Shown here piece after piece: positions 1-5,903 of a DNA stretch of 16,239 nt (position 1 is its first letter; each line of letters starts with the position of its first letter). The stretch covers positions 1 through 16,239 of the forward strand of contig JANQOH010000382.1 of NCBI GenBank assembly GCA_028289725.1, given 5' to 3'. The notes beneath the pieces were generated by a model, which searched no databases, had not been told where the DNA came from, and saw only the letters and a list, made by a program, of their open reading frames with translations. The DNA comes from Alphaproteobacteria bacterium. Its GTDB lineage: Bacteria; Pseudomonadota; Alphaproteobacteria; UBA7887. The translations under genes and the position numbers were made by a program.

Positions 1-120
1 CTGCACGAGCCCGCCGTGGAGGACTTTCCGATTGTCGACGGCAAGCTCGATATTCCCGACCGTCCCGGCCTCGGCGTGACGATTGATCAAGACTTTGTCG
101 ACCGCTATACGGCGACGTAG
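1..120 (+). CDS. C-terminal end of an enolase-superfamily (mandelate racemase/muconate lactonizing type) enzyme, 5' truncated by window
   Basis: Frame 1 is open from the window edge to a TAG at 118-120 and gives 39 residues. It contains VDGKLDIPDRPGLGVTIDQD, followed by a short tail ending in YTAT. The pattern of a short beta hairpin, then 'P-D-x-P-G-L-G-V-x-x-D', is the usual end of the capping/C-terminal region in acid-sugar dehydratases and racemases of the enolase superfamily. Those enzymes abstract a proton alpha to a carboxylate and use Mg2+. The catalytic Lys/His and metal ligands lie upstream of the window, so neither the substrate nor intactness can be judged. The next gene on the same strand begins 124 bp downstream, and no clear terminator was seen in between. 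Confidence 0.6.
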   Translation: MHEPAVEDFPIVDGKLDIPDRPGLGVTIDQDFVDRYTAT

Positions 121-244
121 GGACGGATACCGGCCCTTCGGATTGCGCACCCATTTCGGATAGTTTCCGCCCGGCGTTTGTTAAGAATGCTCCGCGACTG
201 CCGGCACGGCTCTCCACCCATCACGACAAGGACTTATTGGATCC

Positions 245-691
245 ATGCTTTATCTGGAGGATTTTGAACCTGACCAGGTCATCGAACTTGGTAGCCGGAG
301 TGTCACGAAAGAAGAAATCATCGCGTTTGCGGAGCAGTATGATCCGCAGCCGTTTCACACCGACGAAGCGGCCGCGGTCGAGACGATATACGGCGGCATC
401 ATTGCGAGTGGTTGGCACACGGTCTGTTTGTTCATGCGCCTGCTGGTCGATGGCCTGCTGTCGGATGCCGCCAGCATGGGGTCACCGGGTGTTGATGAGG
501 TTCGCTGGCTCAAACCCGTTCGCCCGGGAGACGTATTGACGGCAAGAGGTGTCATTCACGAGGTCATCCCGTCGCGTAGCAAGCCTGACCGCGGCGTTCT
601 CCGCACGACCTACGAGATGTTCAACCAGGATGGCGAACGTGTGTTGAGTATGAAAGGCGTGGGAATGTTTCGGCGGCGCAATAACGCTTAA
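245..691 (+). CDS. MaoC-like hotdog-fold dehydratase/enoyl-CoA hydratase
   Basis: A 148-residue protein of the size of single-domain MaoC/(R)-specific enoyl-CoA hydratase-like proteins, which hydrate or dehydrate CoA-bound acids in the cytoplasm. The signature is YDPQPFHTDEAAA, with the Asp33/His38 pair expected to be the catalytic dyad, followed by GGIIASGWHT at about residues 50-59, where the hot-dog helix packs. The second half, VRWLKPVRPGDVLTARGVI and FNQDGERVLSMKGVGMFRRR, has the usual strands of the fold. The ATG is preceded by AAGGA at 228-232. The preferred substrate cannot be inferred. The enolase-superfamily gene just upstream is on the same strand, so the two may be co-transcribed, but the 124 bp gap leaves that open. 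The classical hydratase-2 motif has Asn-Pro before the His. Here it is Asp-Pro-Gln-Pro-Phe-His, a common variant in this family. Confidence 0.85.
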   Translation: MLYLEDFEPDQVIELGSRSVTKEEIIAFAEQYDPQPFHTDEAAAVETIYGGIIASGWHTVCLFMRLLVDGLLSDAASMGSPGVDEVRWLKPVRPGDVLTARGVIHEVIPSRSKPDRGVLRTTYEMFNQDGERVLSMKGVGMFRRRNNA

Positions 692-728
692 GCGGCCTCG
701 AAGAACCGCGTCGAACTTGAAAGGTCTG

Positions 729-905
729 TTAACTCGCGCCGGGTACCTGTCCGGACAACTGCCAGATAAGGTCGACGGCTTTTTGTAGCCGCAAATGCTG
801 GTAAATGAGCAGCCCGCCGAGCGCCGTGACCACGACCAACATGATCATGTCCTTGACGCGGCGGTCCATTCGTTTGGTCTGTCGAACCTGAACACTCATG
901 ATCAA
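729..905 (-). CDS. small single-span membrane protein, hypothetical
   Basis: A short minus-strand frame ends with TAA at 729-731. From the ATG at 897-899 it gives 56 residues; from an in-frame TTG at 903-905 it gives 58. It reads MSVQVRQTKRMDRRVKDMIM, then a hydrophobic stretch LVVVTALGGLLIYQ (about residues 21-33), then a polar tail ending in WQLSGQVPGAS. The basic N-terminus before a single helix suggests a membrane protein with its N-terminus in the cytoplasm. A strong AGGAGG (minus strand) lies 12 nt before the TTG and 18 nt before the ATG. This favours the TTG start, or an even earlier start, over the ATG. It is convergent with the MaoC-like gene. I do not recognise the family. The good ribosome binding site and clear helix argue for a real gene, but its size keeps confidence moderate. 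Confidence 0.45.
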   Translation of the reverse strand: MIMSVQVRQTKRMDRRVKDMIMLVVVTALGGLLIYQHLRLQKAVDLIWQLSGQVPGAS

Positions 906-1080
906 TGAAATAGTGTGCCTCCTGGAAATGGCGACACCCGCCGCGAAACTAGGTCAGAAATTGCAACTTTTGGCAGTATAGAGCATGTGGCGAAGGAAAA
1001 TCTTCGTCTCTCCACAAGGCGGATCCCCGGTCACAGGGTGAGGGCGCTGTCGTCCCCATATTGGTTCCATTTTTTCGATG

Positions 1081-1108
1081 AAAAGCCGGGCGAACAATCT
1101 GTTCCCGG
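1081..1108 (-). terminator. probable intrinsic terminator of the S24 repressor gene
   Basis: On the minus strand, starting about 30 nt after the stop codon of the S24 regulator, arms CCGG-GAAC and GTTC-GC-CCGG form an 8-bp stem. It has a 5-nt loop and a 2-nt bulge, and is followed by C and then TTTT. A run of A residues in the complement continues this weakly. The structure is consistent with Rho-independent termination, but the T tract is short. Confidence 0.45.
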
Positions 1109-1137
1109 AAAATCGGCCCGACTAATCCGATCGCGGA

Positions 1138-1812
1138 TCAGCGCGCTTCATAGCTTCCGATCACCAGGCTCACACTAGCGACACCGCGTCGGTCGAGCGC
1201 GAACTCACGCGGTGGATTGAACTGGCGTACAACCAACCGCTCACTCTCCATACGGACGAGTTGCTTCACCAACGCGCTGTGCTCACCGTCTTCCGCCTGT
1301 TTTATAATCAAAACGAAATCGTTTTGCCGAACCGGCCGACCGGGATGCACGAGCAACAGAGCGCCCTGGGAATATTTCGGTTCCATGGAGTCGTTCACCA
1401 CATACATGGCGAAAGCGTTTCGCACACCGAAAAGCGGTTCCGGTCGGTCAACGAATTCAATCGGTTCATAAGCCATTAGCGTGCCATCCGGGCCGCCTTG
1501 AGCGCTCGCATAAACCGGAATCGGATTGTCTTTGTCGAAACTTACAGGCTCCACGTTCATGGCGTGAACATCGGCCGTGCGTAACCCGGGTTCCGAAAGT
1601 CCGGGGTCCACGGGCGCATTCTTGGATGGCGCCAGCAAGTCTGCCGGCGCACAGTCCAGAATATCGGCGACGCGCCGCATCCACTCTTCCGTCAGGCGGC
1701 GCTCTCCACGCTCCAACTTATGAACCTGCTGTCGACTCGTGCCGGCCCGTTCGGCGAGCGCTTGCATCGACAGGCCGCGGCGAAGGCGCCATTCCTTAAT
1801 CCGATTGGCCAT
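1138..1812 (-). CDS. XRE-family HTH transcriptional regulator with LexA/CI-like S24 peptidase domain
   Basis: A 224-residue repressor. Residues 3-60 form a Cro/CI-type helix-turn-helix (RRGLSMQALAERAGTSRQQV, then HKLERGERR). Residues about 97-220 form the LexA/UmuD-like S24 domain. The probable catalytic Ser142 lies in VVNDSMEPKY and the general-base Lys183 in ALVKQLV. Such proteins bind operators as dimers and may be inactivated by RecA-stimulated self-cleavage. At the expected cleavage region I see YASAQGGPDG rather than a clean Ala-Gly, so self-cleavage is uncertain. I chose the ATG at 1812 because GGAG lies 10 nt upstream. A longer frame starting at 1875 would run through the palindrome and the repeated operator-like sites. 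A candidate promoter overlaps one of those sites, suggesting autorepression. It is divergent from a small prophage-like gene, the classic layout of a lysogeny switch, although no other phage genes are visible. Confidence 0.85.
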   Translation of the reverse strand: MANRIKEWRLRRGLSMQALAERAGTSRQQVHKLERGERRLTEEWMRRVADILDCAPADLLAPSKNAPVDPGLSEPGLRTADVHAMNVEPVSFDKDNPIPVYASAQGGPDGTLMAYEPIEFVDRPEPLFGVRNAFAMYVVNDSMEPKYSQGALLLVHPGRPVRQNDFVLIIKQAEDGEHSALVKQLVRMESERLVVRQFNPPREFALDRRGVASVSLVIGSYEAR

Positions 1813-1831
1813 ACGGCATTGTCTCCGAATT

Positions 1832-1887
1832 GGTGACAAGAGTCCAGCCCCATAATGGGGACTTTTCGTTGACATCCGGTGACAAGA
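1832..1887. promoter_or_regulatory. operator-like cluster: direct repeat GGTGACAAGA twice flanking a perfect palindrome
   Basis: The decamer GGTGACAAGA occurs at 1832-1841 and again at 1878-1887, 46 bp apart on the same strand. Between them, CCCCAT-A-ATGGGG at 1848-1860 is a perfect 13-bp palindrome. Two more GTGAC/GTCAC half sites lie at 1916-1920 and 1948-1952. The right-hand decamer overlaps the candidate -10 of the S24 gene, and the left-hand one lies in its leader. This is the arrangement expected for autoregulation by the adjacent repressor. Binding is an inference. Confidence 0.45.
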
Positions 1888-1911
1888 TAGTTACACCTAT
1901 TGCGATCTCAA
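1884..1911 (-). promoter_or_regulatory. candidate sigma70-type promoter for the S24 repressor gene
   Basis: On the minus strand TTGAGA (complement of 1906-1911) and TATCTT (complement of 1884-1889) are separated by 16 bp and match the consensus hexamers 5/6 and 4/6. Transcription would begin near 1877, leaving a leader of about 65 nt that contains the CCCCATTATGGGG palindrome. On the opposite strand a perfect TTGACA at 1869-1874 points towards the divergent gene, but the -10 at the right distance (TACACC) is poor. Confidence 0.35.
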
Positions 1912-2033
1912 GGGCGTCACAACACGCATGGCGAGAATTACACATTAGTGACCGGGGCCGCATTCCAGGCAGATCGTGATTCGGCCGCGTGGACCCCGGG
2001 CGTGATCGCGGAACAAGGTTCGGGTGATTGACG

Positions 2034-2414
2034 ATGCGGGAGACATCGCTATGGCGCGCGGTTCTCAAAAGAGCGCTAGCCGATGCGACTCGCGATCTGC
2101 CCCAGGGGCCAATCGGGCGCGCCGCCCACGAAGCGCGGGCGGCACAAGAAGCAGCGCGGCTTTGGCTTATCGGCGAAAGTATGGATCTGAGGGAGGTTTG
2201 TGATTTGGCCGGGGTCGACTCGAAACGCCTATTGGACGTCGTGGCCGAATTGGCCGCTGGGGACTGGCGAGTCTCGGGCGCCTCGAAGCGTGTTACCGCA
2301 GTGCCACAAGTGTCGCTCCGTGACAGCACAATTCCGGCGCTCGGCGCACCTCAGAAACGAGGATCCGGAGCTGATCACGTGGCCGGAAGCGCAGTTACGC
2401 GAGTGAAGATCTGA
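2034..2414 (+). CDS. small prophage-type hypothetical protein divergent from the S24 repressor
   Basis: From the ATG at 2034 the product is 126 residues; an in-frame TTG at 2028 adds two, and a TGA just before it closes the frame. The N-terminal half, SLWRAVLKRALADATRD and then an Ala/Arg-rich helix and MDLREVCDLAGVDSKRLL, resembles small alphaproteobacterial prophage-encoded proteins with a 'W-x-x-V-L-x-x-A-x-x-D' start and a 'D-F/L-R-x-V-C-x-L-A-G-x-D' core. I know the pattern but no assigned function. The core looks like a small helical, possibly DNA-binding, unit. After about residue 85 the sequence becomes Ser/Ala/Gly-rich without evident fold. The ribosome binding site is weak. Its divergent position beside a CI-like repressor suggests it is controlled by that repressor. 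It is convergent with the next small gene, with a gap of only 15 bp. Confidence 0.5.
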   Translation: MRETSLWRAVLKRALADATRDLPQGPIGRAAHEARAAQEAARLWLIGESMDLREVCDLAGVDSKRLLDVVAELAAGDWRVSGASKRVTAVPQVSLRDSTIPALGAPQKRGSGADHVAGSAVTRVKI

Positions 2415-2429
2415 TGTCGAAGCGTTGGA

Positions 2430-2708
2430 TCAATCGTCGACCACAACCAAATCGCCTTTCGGTGAACATGACATCGTTCTCTCACGCGATCCGAAAGTCG
2501 TCACCACCACATAACGCTTGTCACCCGGTTCATCGATGGTCTCCTCGACGGCTTGTCCTTGAGCGCCGAGCAGCGTGACAAGCTGCTTAAGCCGTTCGTA
2601 GCACAGAGCAAATGAACCAAACCCCTGAGCATTGGCCAAAGTCGGGCTAAGAACAATACCAGGAGTTGCGGCGATCGCGACGATCGCAATGAAGCGGTGA
2701 ACCGGCAT
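2430..2708 (-). CDS. small secreted/periplasmic protein, hypothetical
   Basis: A 92-residue product from the ATG at 2708. MPVHRFIAIVAIAATPGIVL with the following SPTLANA-QG is a clear Sec signal peptide, with cleavage expected after Ala27. The mature part of about 65 residues is GFGSFALCYERLKQLVTLLG, then VEETIDEPGDKRYVVVTTFG, then RTMSCSPKGDLVVVDD. It has two Cys (36 and 81) that could form one disulfide, a short helix and two or three strands. An in-frame TTG at 2735 would add nine polar residues before the signal peptide and is less likely. A G-run about 8 nt before the chosen ATG may act as a weak ribosome binding site. I do not recognise the family. Its C-terminus is convergent with the prophage-type gene, and it is divergent from the MscS channel with a 225 bp gap. 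Confidence 0.6.
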   Translation of the reverse strand: MPVHRFIAIVAIAATPGIVLSPTLANAQGFGSFALCYERLKQLVTLLGAQGQAVEETIDEPGDKRYVVVTTFGSRERTMSCSPKGDLVVVDD

Positions 2709-2933
2709 ACTTGCGCCCCCATGGTCAAGTGCCAAACCAGCCTAGGCGCTCAAGTGTGCCGGAGCAAACAAAGGGCCCGCGCCGGCGTCCTTTGCCGTGT
2801 TCGATCCCAATGACCAGAGGGCCTCAGACCGAGAATCCCCAACATATACGACGCTGCGGCGCGGGTGACCGGCCGCGTCCCACGCGCTATAAGCGATGTG
2901 TTCGAATGGGTTGGCCAACAATAAAGGTGGGGC

Positions 2934-3758
2934 ATGGACAACGAGACAATGACACAGATGGTGGACGTGGTATCCGGCTACGGCCTCAATATCGTAGGCG
3001 GCATCATCATCCTGATTATCGGCTGGATGGTGGCTGGCTGGGCCAAGAGGGCCACGCGCAACGCCTTGTCGCGCAGCGACCGTATCGACCAAATGCTCGC
3101 CGGTTTTTTCGCGAGCATGGTCAAATACATCGTCCTCATCGTCACGGTTCTCGCCGTGCTCAACCGTTTCGGCGTCCAAACCGCCAGTCTTATCGCTGTC
3201 CTAGGTGCGGCGGGCCTGGCGATTGGCCTCGCACTTCAGGGCACGCTGTCGAGCCTAGCGGCCGGCGTCATGATCATCATTTTCCGCCCCTTCAATGTCG
3301 GACAATTCGTCGAGATCGCGGGCCATAGCGGAACGGTGAAAGAGGTCAATTTATTCACGACCGAGCTCGCCACGCCTGACAATGTGCAGATCGTGATACC
3401 GAACAATGCGGTCTGGGGCAGTTCCGTGGTGAACTACTCGTTCCACGCAACGCGACGCGTCGATTTGGTTTTGGGCATCGCGTATGACGACGATATCAGC
3501 AAAGCGATCGACACCGTGAACAAGGTTCTGGACGCGGAATCGCGGCTGCTCAAAGATCCGGAGCGGCAGGTCGTGATCGGTGAATTGGCCGATAGTTCGG
3601 TGAACATCGTCATTCGAGTGTGGGTTAACTCCGCCGATTATTGGGGCGTCAAGTTCGACTTGACCCGCGGTCTGAAAGAAGCGGCGGATGCCGCCGGCCT
3701 ATCAATTCCGTTCCCGCAGCGCGACATTCATATGTATCAAGCGGCGGCCGCGGAGTAA
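2934..3758 (+). CDS. mscS: MscS-family small-conductance mechanosensitive channel
   Basis: A 274-residue inner-membrane channel close in length to E. coli MscS (286). It releases solutes on hypo-osmotic shock. Three helices are visible: about 17-36 (IVGGIIILIIGWMVAGW), 60-78 (FASMVKYIVLIVTVLAVL) and the pore helix TM3 at about 85-118. TM3 carries the family's Gly/Ala packing pattern (GAAGLAIGLALQGTLSSLAA) and ends in the FRPF motif. The cytoplasmic beta domain follows (VGQFVEIAGHSGTVKEVNLF, TELATPDNVQIVIPNN), with the conserved PNN and the C-terminal alpha/beta vestibule. The ATG at 2934 is preceded by AAAGGTGG. It is monocistronic in appearance and convergent with the next gene, 16 bp apart. 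The family assignment is firm. The symbol is given as a family name because proteins of this size are usually so annotated. Confidence 0.95.
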   Translation: MDNETMTQMVDVVSGYGLNIVGGIIILIIGWMVAGWAKRATRNALSRSDRIDQMLAGFFASMVKYIVLIVTVLAVLNRFGVQTASLIAVLGAAGLAIGLALQGTLSSLAAGVMIIIFRPFNVGQFVEIAGHSGTVKEVNLFTTELATPDNVQIVIPNNAVWGSSVVNYSFHATRRVDLVLGIAYDDDISKAIDTVNKVLDAESRLLKDPERQVVIGELADSSVNIVIRVWVNSADYWGVKFDLTRGLKEAADAAGLSIPFPQRDIHMYQAAAAE

Positions 3759-3774
3759 GCCGGTTGGGCGCCGC

Positions 3775-5298
3775 TCATTCGACGATGGGCTGCGCCAAAA
3801 TCCACAGGCTCAGCGACGTGTAGCCGATCATCAGCACAATCATCGGCAACTCGACGATTGCGGTTTCTCTGCGATCGCCGAACACGCGGCGCGCGGTGAC
3901 GTGCGCCAGGATGACCGCGATGATGTGGCCCAAAATGATCGAGACGAGGGCAACATACCAAGTGACGCGCGCATTGATGACACCGATGTCGATACGGTAG
4001 CGCGCGGTTCCGAACAGATCCCAACCAAACCCGAACGGATCGGACACCAACGAAATTGAGAGCTGCCCGGCAATCAAGAGGAACGAAAGGTAATGCGCGA
4101 AGTGATAGCCGATCGCGATGGGTAACAGCGATAAAGCGAACCAACCGACCATCGCCATCGTCGAGTCTGTCGGCGCAAGCATCGGGCGCGCCACGAACCG
4201 CATGGCGGCGTTGACGGAATAAAAGATGGCAAAGGCAAGGCACGGAAAGAGCAACAGGGCCACCGTTGCCATGCCGTCGCGAACATCGCCGAACAGGTCT
4301 CGCAAGCCAAACAGAACCGGGGCCAGGAATTGGGTCGAAAGCACACCATCCTGAACCGTCGACCAAAACGGCGTTTCCATGAGCCCATCGAACGTCACGG
4401 TTGACAGCATGAGCAAAATGAATGCGCTGAACGATGTGGTGGCGGCGGAAGAGGGCACCAGACCGCCGCCGAACAGGCGTAGACGCAGAGAAGAGTCGGT
4501 CTCGCTTTGATGCGGCGTCGTGGGCTCTTGGGGCGCGGAGAGGCCGGCTAGCTTAAGACGGACCGGGGCGAACCGTCCGAGAAGGTCGAAAAAAATGCTG
4601 AAGAACTCGGCGCGCTGGAGCCAAACCGGACCAAACACCGAAAGGCCCGTCAATGTGATCGCCGAATATGCAATCGCAAGCCAAGCCAGATTCGCTGGCA
4701 CCTCACCGCCATCCCAGGCGAGTTCCGACCAGGCAAAGCACCAAAAGAACAAAACCGCCGGCCAGGTCCCCAGCCAATTGGGATAGGTGCGTGGCTCATT
4801 CCTTGATGAACTGGAACCGATGGCGCGGCGAACGCACCGTCCCCAATCGTACAAGGTATGCCAGGGGTTCAAGACCAGCCAGGCATTGGTGATCAGCGCG
4901 CAGAGGAACGCGAGCCCGACCCATGTCAGGACCCAAACCGTGCTCGGCGCGATATTGCGAATAGGGCTCTGATCCCCGATCAATCCGGCCAAAATCACAA
5001 GAAGAAGGACAAATACGCCGAACGTGCGCCAGCTATTGAGCATCAGGCCCCGAAGCCGGGTCGAGATGCCACTGAGATCGATATCGTGGTGCCAGGATTT
5101 ACGGTGCGTCGACGCCTGTCCGCCGCGCGCGGAGGCGATCAAAAGAACAAAGGACAAGCCGACAACCAAGCCTGATCCGATCAGATAGTATGGCAAGGGT
5201 AGTGGCAGGTCGTACCGTTGGCCGAACCCGTGGGCGAAAGCGGAGGAAGGCCAGCTTGCAGCTGCTACCGCCGATGCGACGACAAATGATTGCTTCAT
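3775..5298 (-). CDS. multi-span inner-membrane protein, possibly FedA (fenitrothion hydrolase)-like family
   Basis: A 507-residue protein. The N-terminus MKQSFVVASAVAAASWPSSA, followed by FAHGFGQRYDLPLPL, looks like a signal peptide or first helix with a conserved AHGFGxRYDLPxPL segment. About ten hydrophobic helices follow (near residues 37-56, 95-108, 121-143, 177-195, 204-223, 289-306, 343-361, 383-410, 446-467 and 484-502). Helix 8 carries GYHFAHYLSF (His399, His402) and helix 9 GHIIAVILAH (His458, His466). These paired membrane histidines could bind a metal or haem. From memory this resembles the family annotated as fenitrothion hydrolase FedA, but that annotation rests on one organophosphate study and the physiological role is unknown. 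It lies 28 bp downstream of a His-rich cupredoxin-like gene on the same strand, almost certainly in one operon. This suggests a joint role in metal or redox chemistry at the membrane. Confidence 0.6.
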   Translation of the reverse strand: MKQSFVVASAVAAASWPSSAFAHGFGQRYDLPLPLPYYLIGSGLVVGLSFVLLIASARGGQASTHRKSWHHDIDLSGISTRLRGLMLNSWRTFGVFVLLLVILAGLIGDQSPIRNIAPSTVWVLTWVGLAFLCALITNAWLVLNPWHTLYDWGRCVRRAIGSSSSRNEPRTYPNWLGTWPAVLFFWCFAWSELAWDGGEVPANLAWLAIAYSAITLTGLSVFGPVWLQRAEFFSIFFDLLGRFAPVRLKLAGLSAPQEPTTPHQSETDSSLRLRLFGGGLVPSSAATTSFSAFILLMLSTVTFDGLMETPFWSTVQDGVLSTQFLAPVLFGLRDLFGDVRDGMATVALLLFPCLAFAIFYSVNAAMRFVARPMLAPTDSTMAMVGWFALSLLPIAIGYHFAHYLSFLLIAGQLSISLVSDPFGFGWDLFGTARYRIDIGVINARVTWYVALVSIILGHIIAVILAHVTARRVFGDRRETAIVELPMIVLMIGYTSLSLWILAQPIVE

Positions 5299-5326
5299 TT
5301 CGCGGCGGCCGCGCCTCGCGTGACGC

Positions 5327-5683
5327 CTATTCCGGATAGACCTCGATGTGAATCAGCACGGGCTCATCATGGTCGTCGCCGTGGTGCCCATGGGAGGTGA
5401 GCGGGTAACGACCGGTCGCATGCGCATGAAACTGCATCTCGGTGACACCCTCCGCCGCTAAAACCGCTTTCACGTCGTAGCCGTGCAAGTGAATTTCGGT
5501 TTTCCGATCGGCTTGCCAACGGATAACAACCTGATCGTTCTGTGTTACGCGGATTGAACCCGGATCGCCCGCGACTTTCCCGTCAACCAGGCTGAGATCG
5601 AATGACATCGTTTCTCCGGCATGGGCGACCGCCGCCAGGCAAACAAAAACCGAGCCAATAAGAAATGACTGCATAAGTGTCAT
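5327..5683 (-). CDS. secreted His-rich cupredoxin-like protein without the type-1 copper Cys
   Basis: From the ATG at 5683 the product is 118 residues: MTLMQSFLIGSVFVCLAAVA, then HAGETMSF, a Sec signal peptide with cleavage expected after AHA. The mature domain of about 95 residues has the strand pattern of a cupredoxin (SIRVTQNDQVVIRWQADRKT, then EIHLHGYDVKA and TGRYPLTSHGHHGDDHDEPV, then LIHIEVYPE). The Cys and Met ligands of type-1 copper centres are absent; the mature part has no Cys at all but nine His. It may bind copper or another metal through His, act as a chaperone, or be a structural relative only. Two later or earlier Met starts exist and no strong ribosome binding site marks any of them. 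A start near 5812 would prepend an Arg-rich stretch and hide the signal peptide, so I rejected it. It is upstream of, and probably co-transcribed with, the membrane protein. Confidence 0.7.
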   Translation of the reverse strand: MTLMQSFLIGSVFVCLAAVAHAGETMSFDLSLVDGKVAGDPGSIRVTQNDQVVIRWQADRKTEIHLHGYDVKAVLAAEGVTEMQFHAHATGRYPLTSHGHHGDDHDEPVLIHIEVYPE

Positions 5684-5903
5684 GTTTTCGACCCGTGTCT
5701 GCATCAGATTCATATCCATTTGAATTTGCGCGGGTTTCTCAAGCATGGCAAGCCGTCCCGCCAATTTCAATCGACCTGACCTCGGCGTGCGCCGTACGCA
5801 CCGGTTGCGCATTTACCGCTTGCAAGGGGGCATGGCGTTGCGATATCCGCAGCTCTTTCGTCCGGAGGGGCGTCGCGCCAGACGCCCGCAGGGAGGTCTC
5901 TAT

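Noticed and set aside
915..1178. An 87-residue plus-strand frame between the small membrane protein and the S24 gene
   Set aside because: It has no ribosome binding site or recognisable domain, is rich in Arg and Ser, and overlaps the terminator-like hairpin and the end of the S24 gene.
1813..1875. N-terminal extension of the S24 repressor to 1875
   Set aside because: It would place the palindrome and a repeated operator-like site in the coding region. The ATG at 1812 has a ribosome binding site.
1796..2329. A 177-residue minus-strand frame across the repressor/prophage-like intergenic region
   Set aside because: It crosses the candidate promoter and operators and overlaps genes on both sides. 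Composition is Ser/Arg-rich with no domain.
2711..3328. A 205-residue plus-strand frame overlapping the MscS gene
   Set aside because: Arg/His/Pro-rich text with no fold, in a different frame of the well supported mscS gene.
3741..3775. Possible hairpin GCGGCG...CGCCGC between convergent mscS and the membrane protein gene
   Set aside because: A 6-bp stem with a long loop and no T tract; likely chance in GC-rich sequence.
5684..5812. N-terminal extension of the cupredoxin-like protein
   Set aside because: It adds an Arg-rich stretch before a clean Sec signal peptide and has no ribosome binding site.
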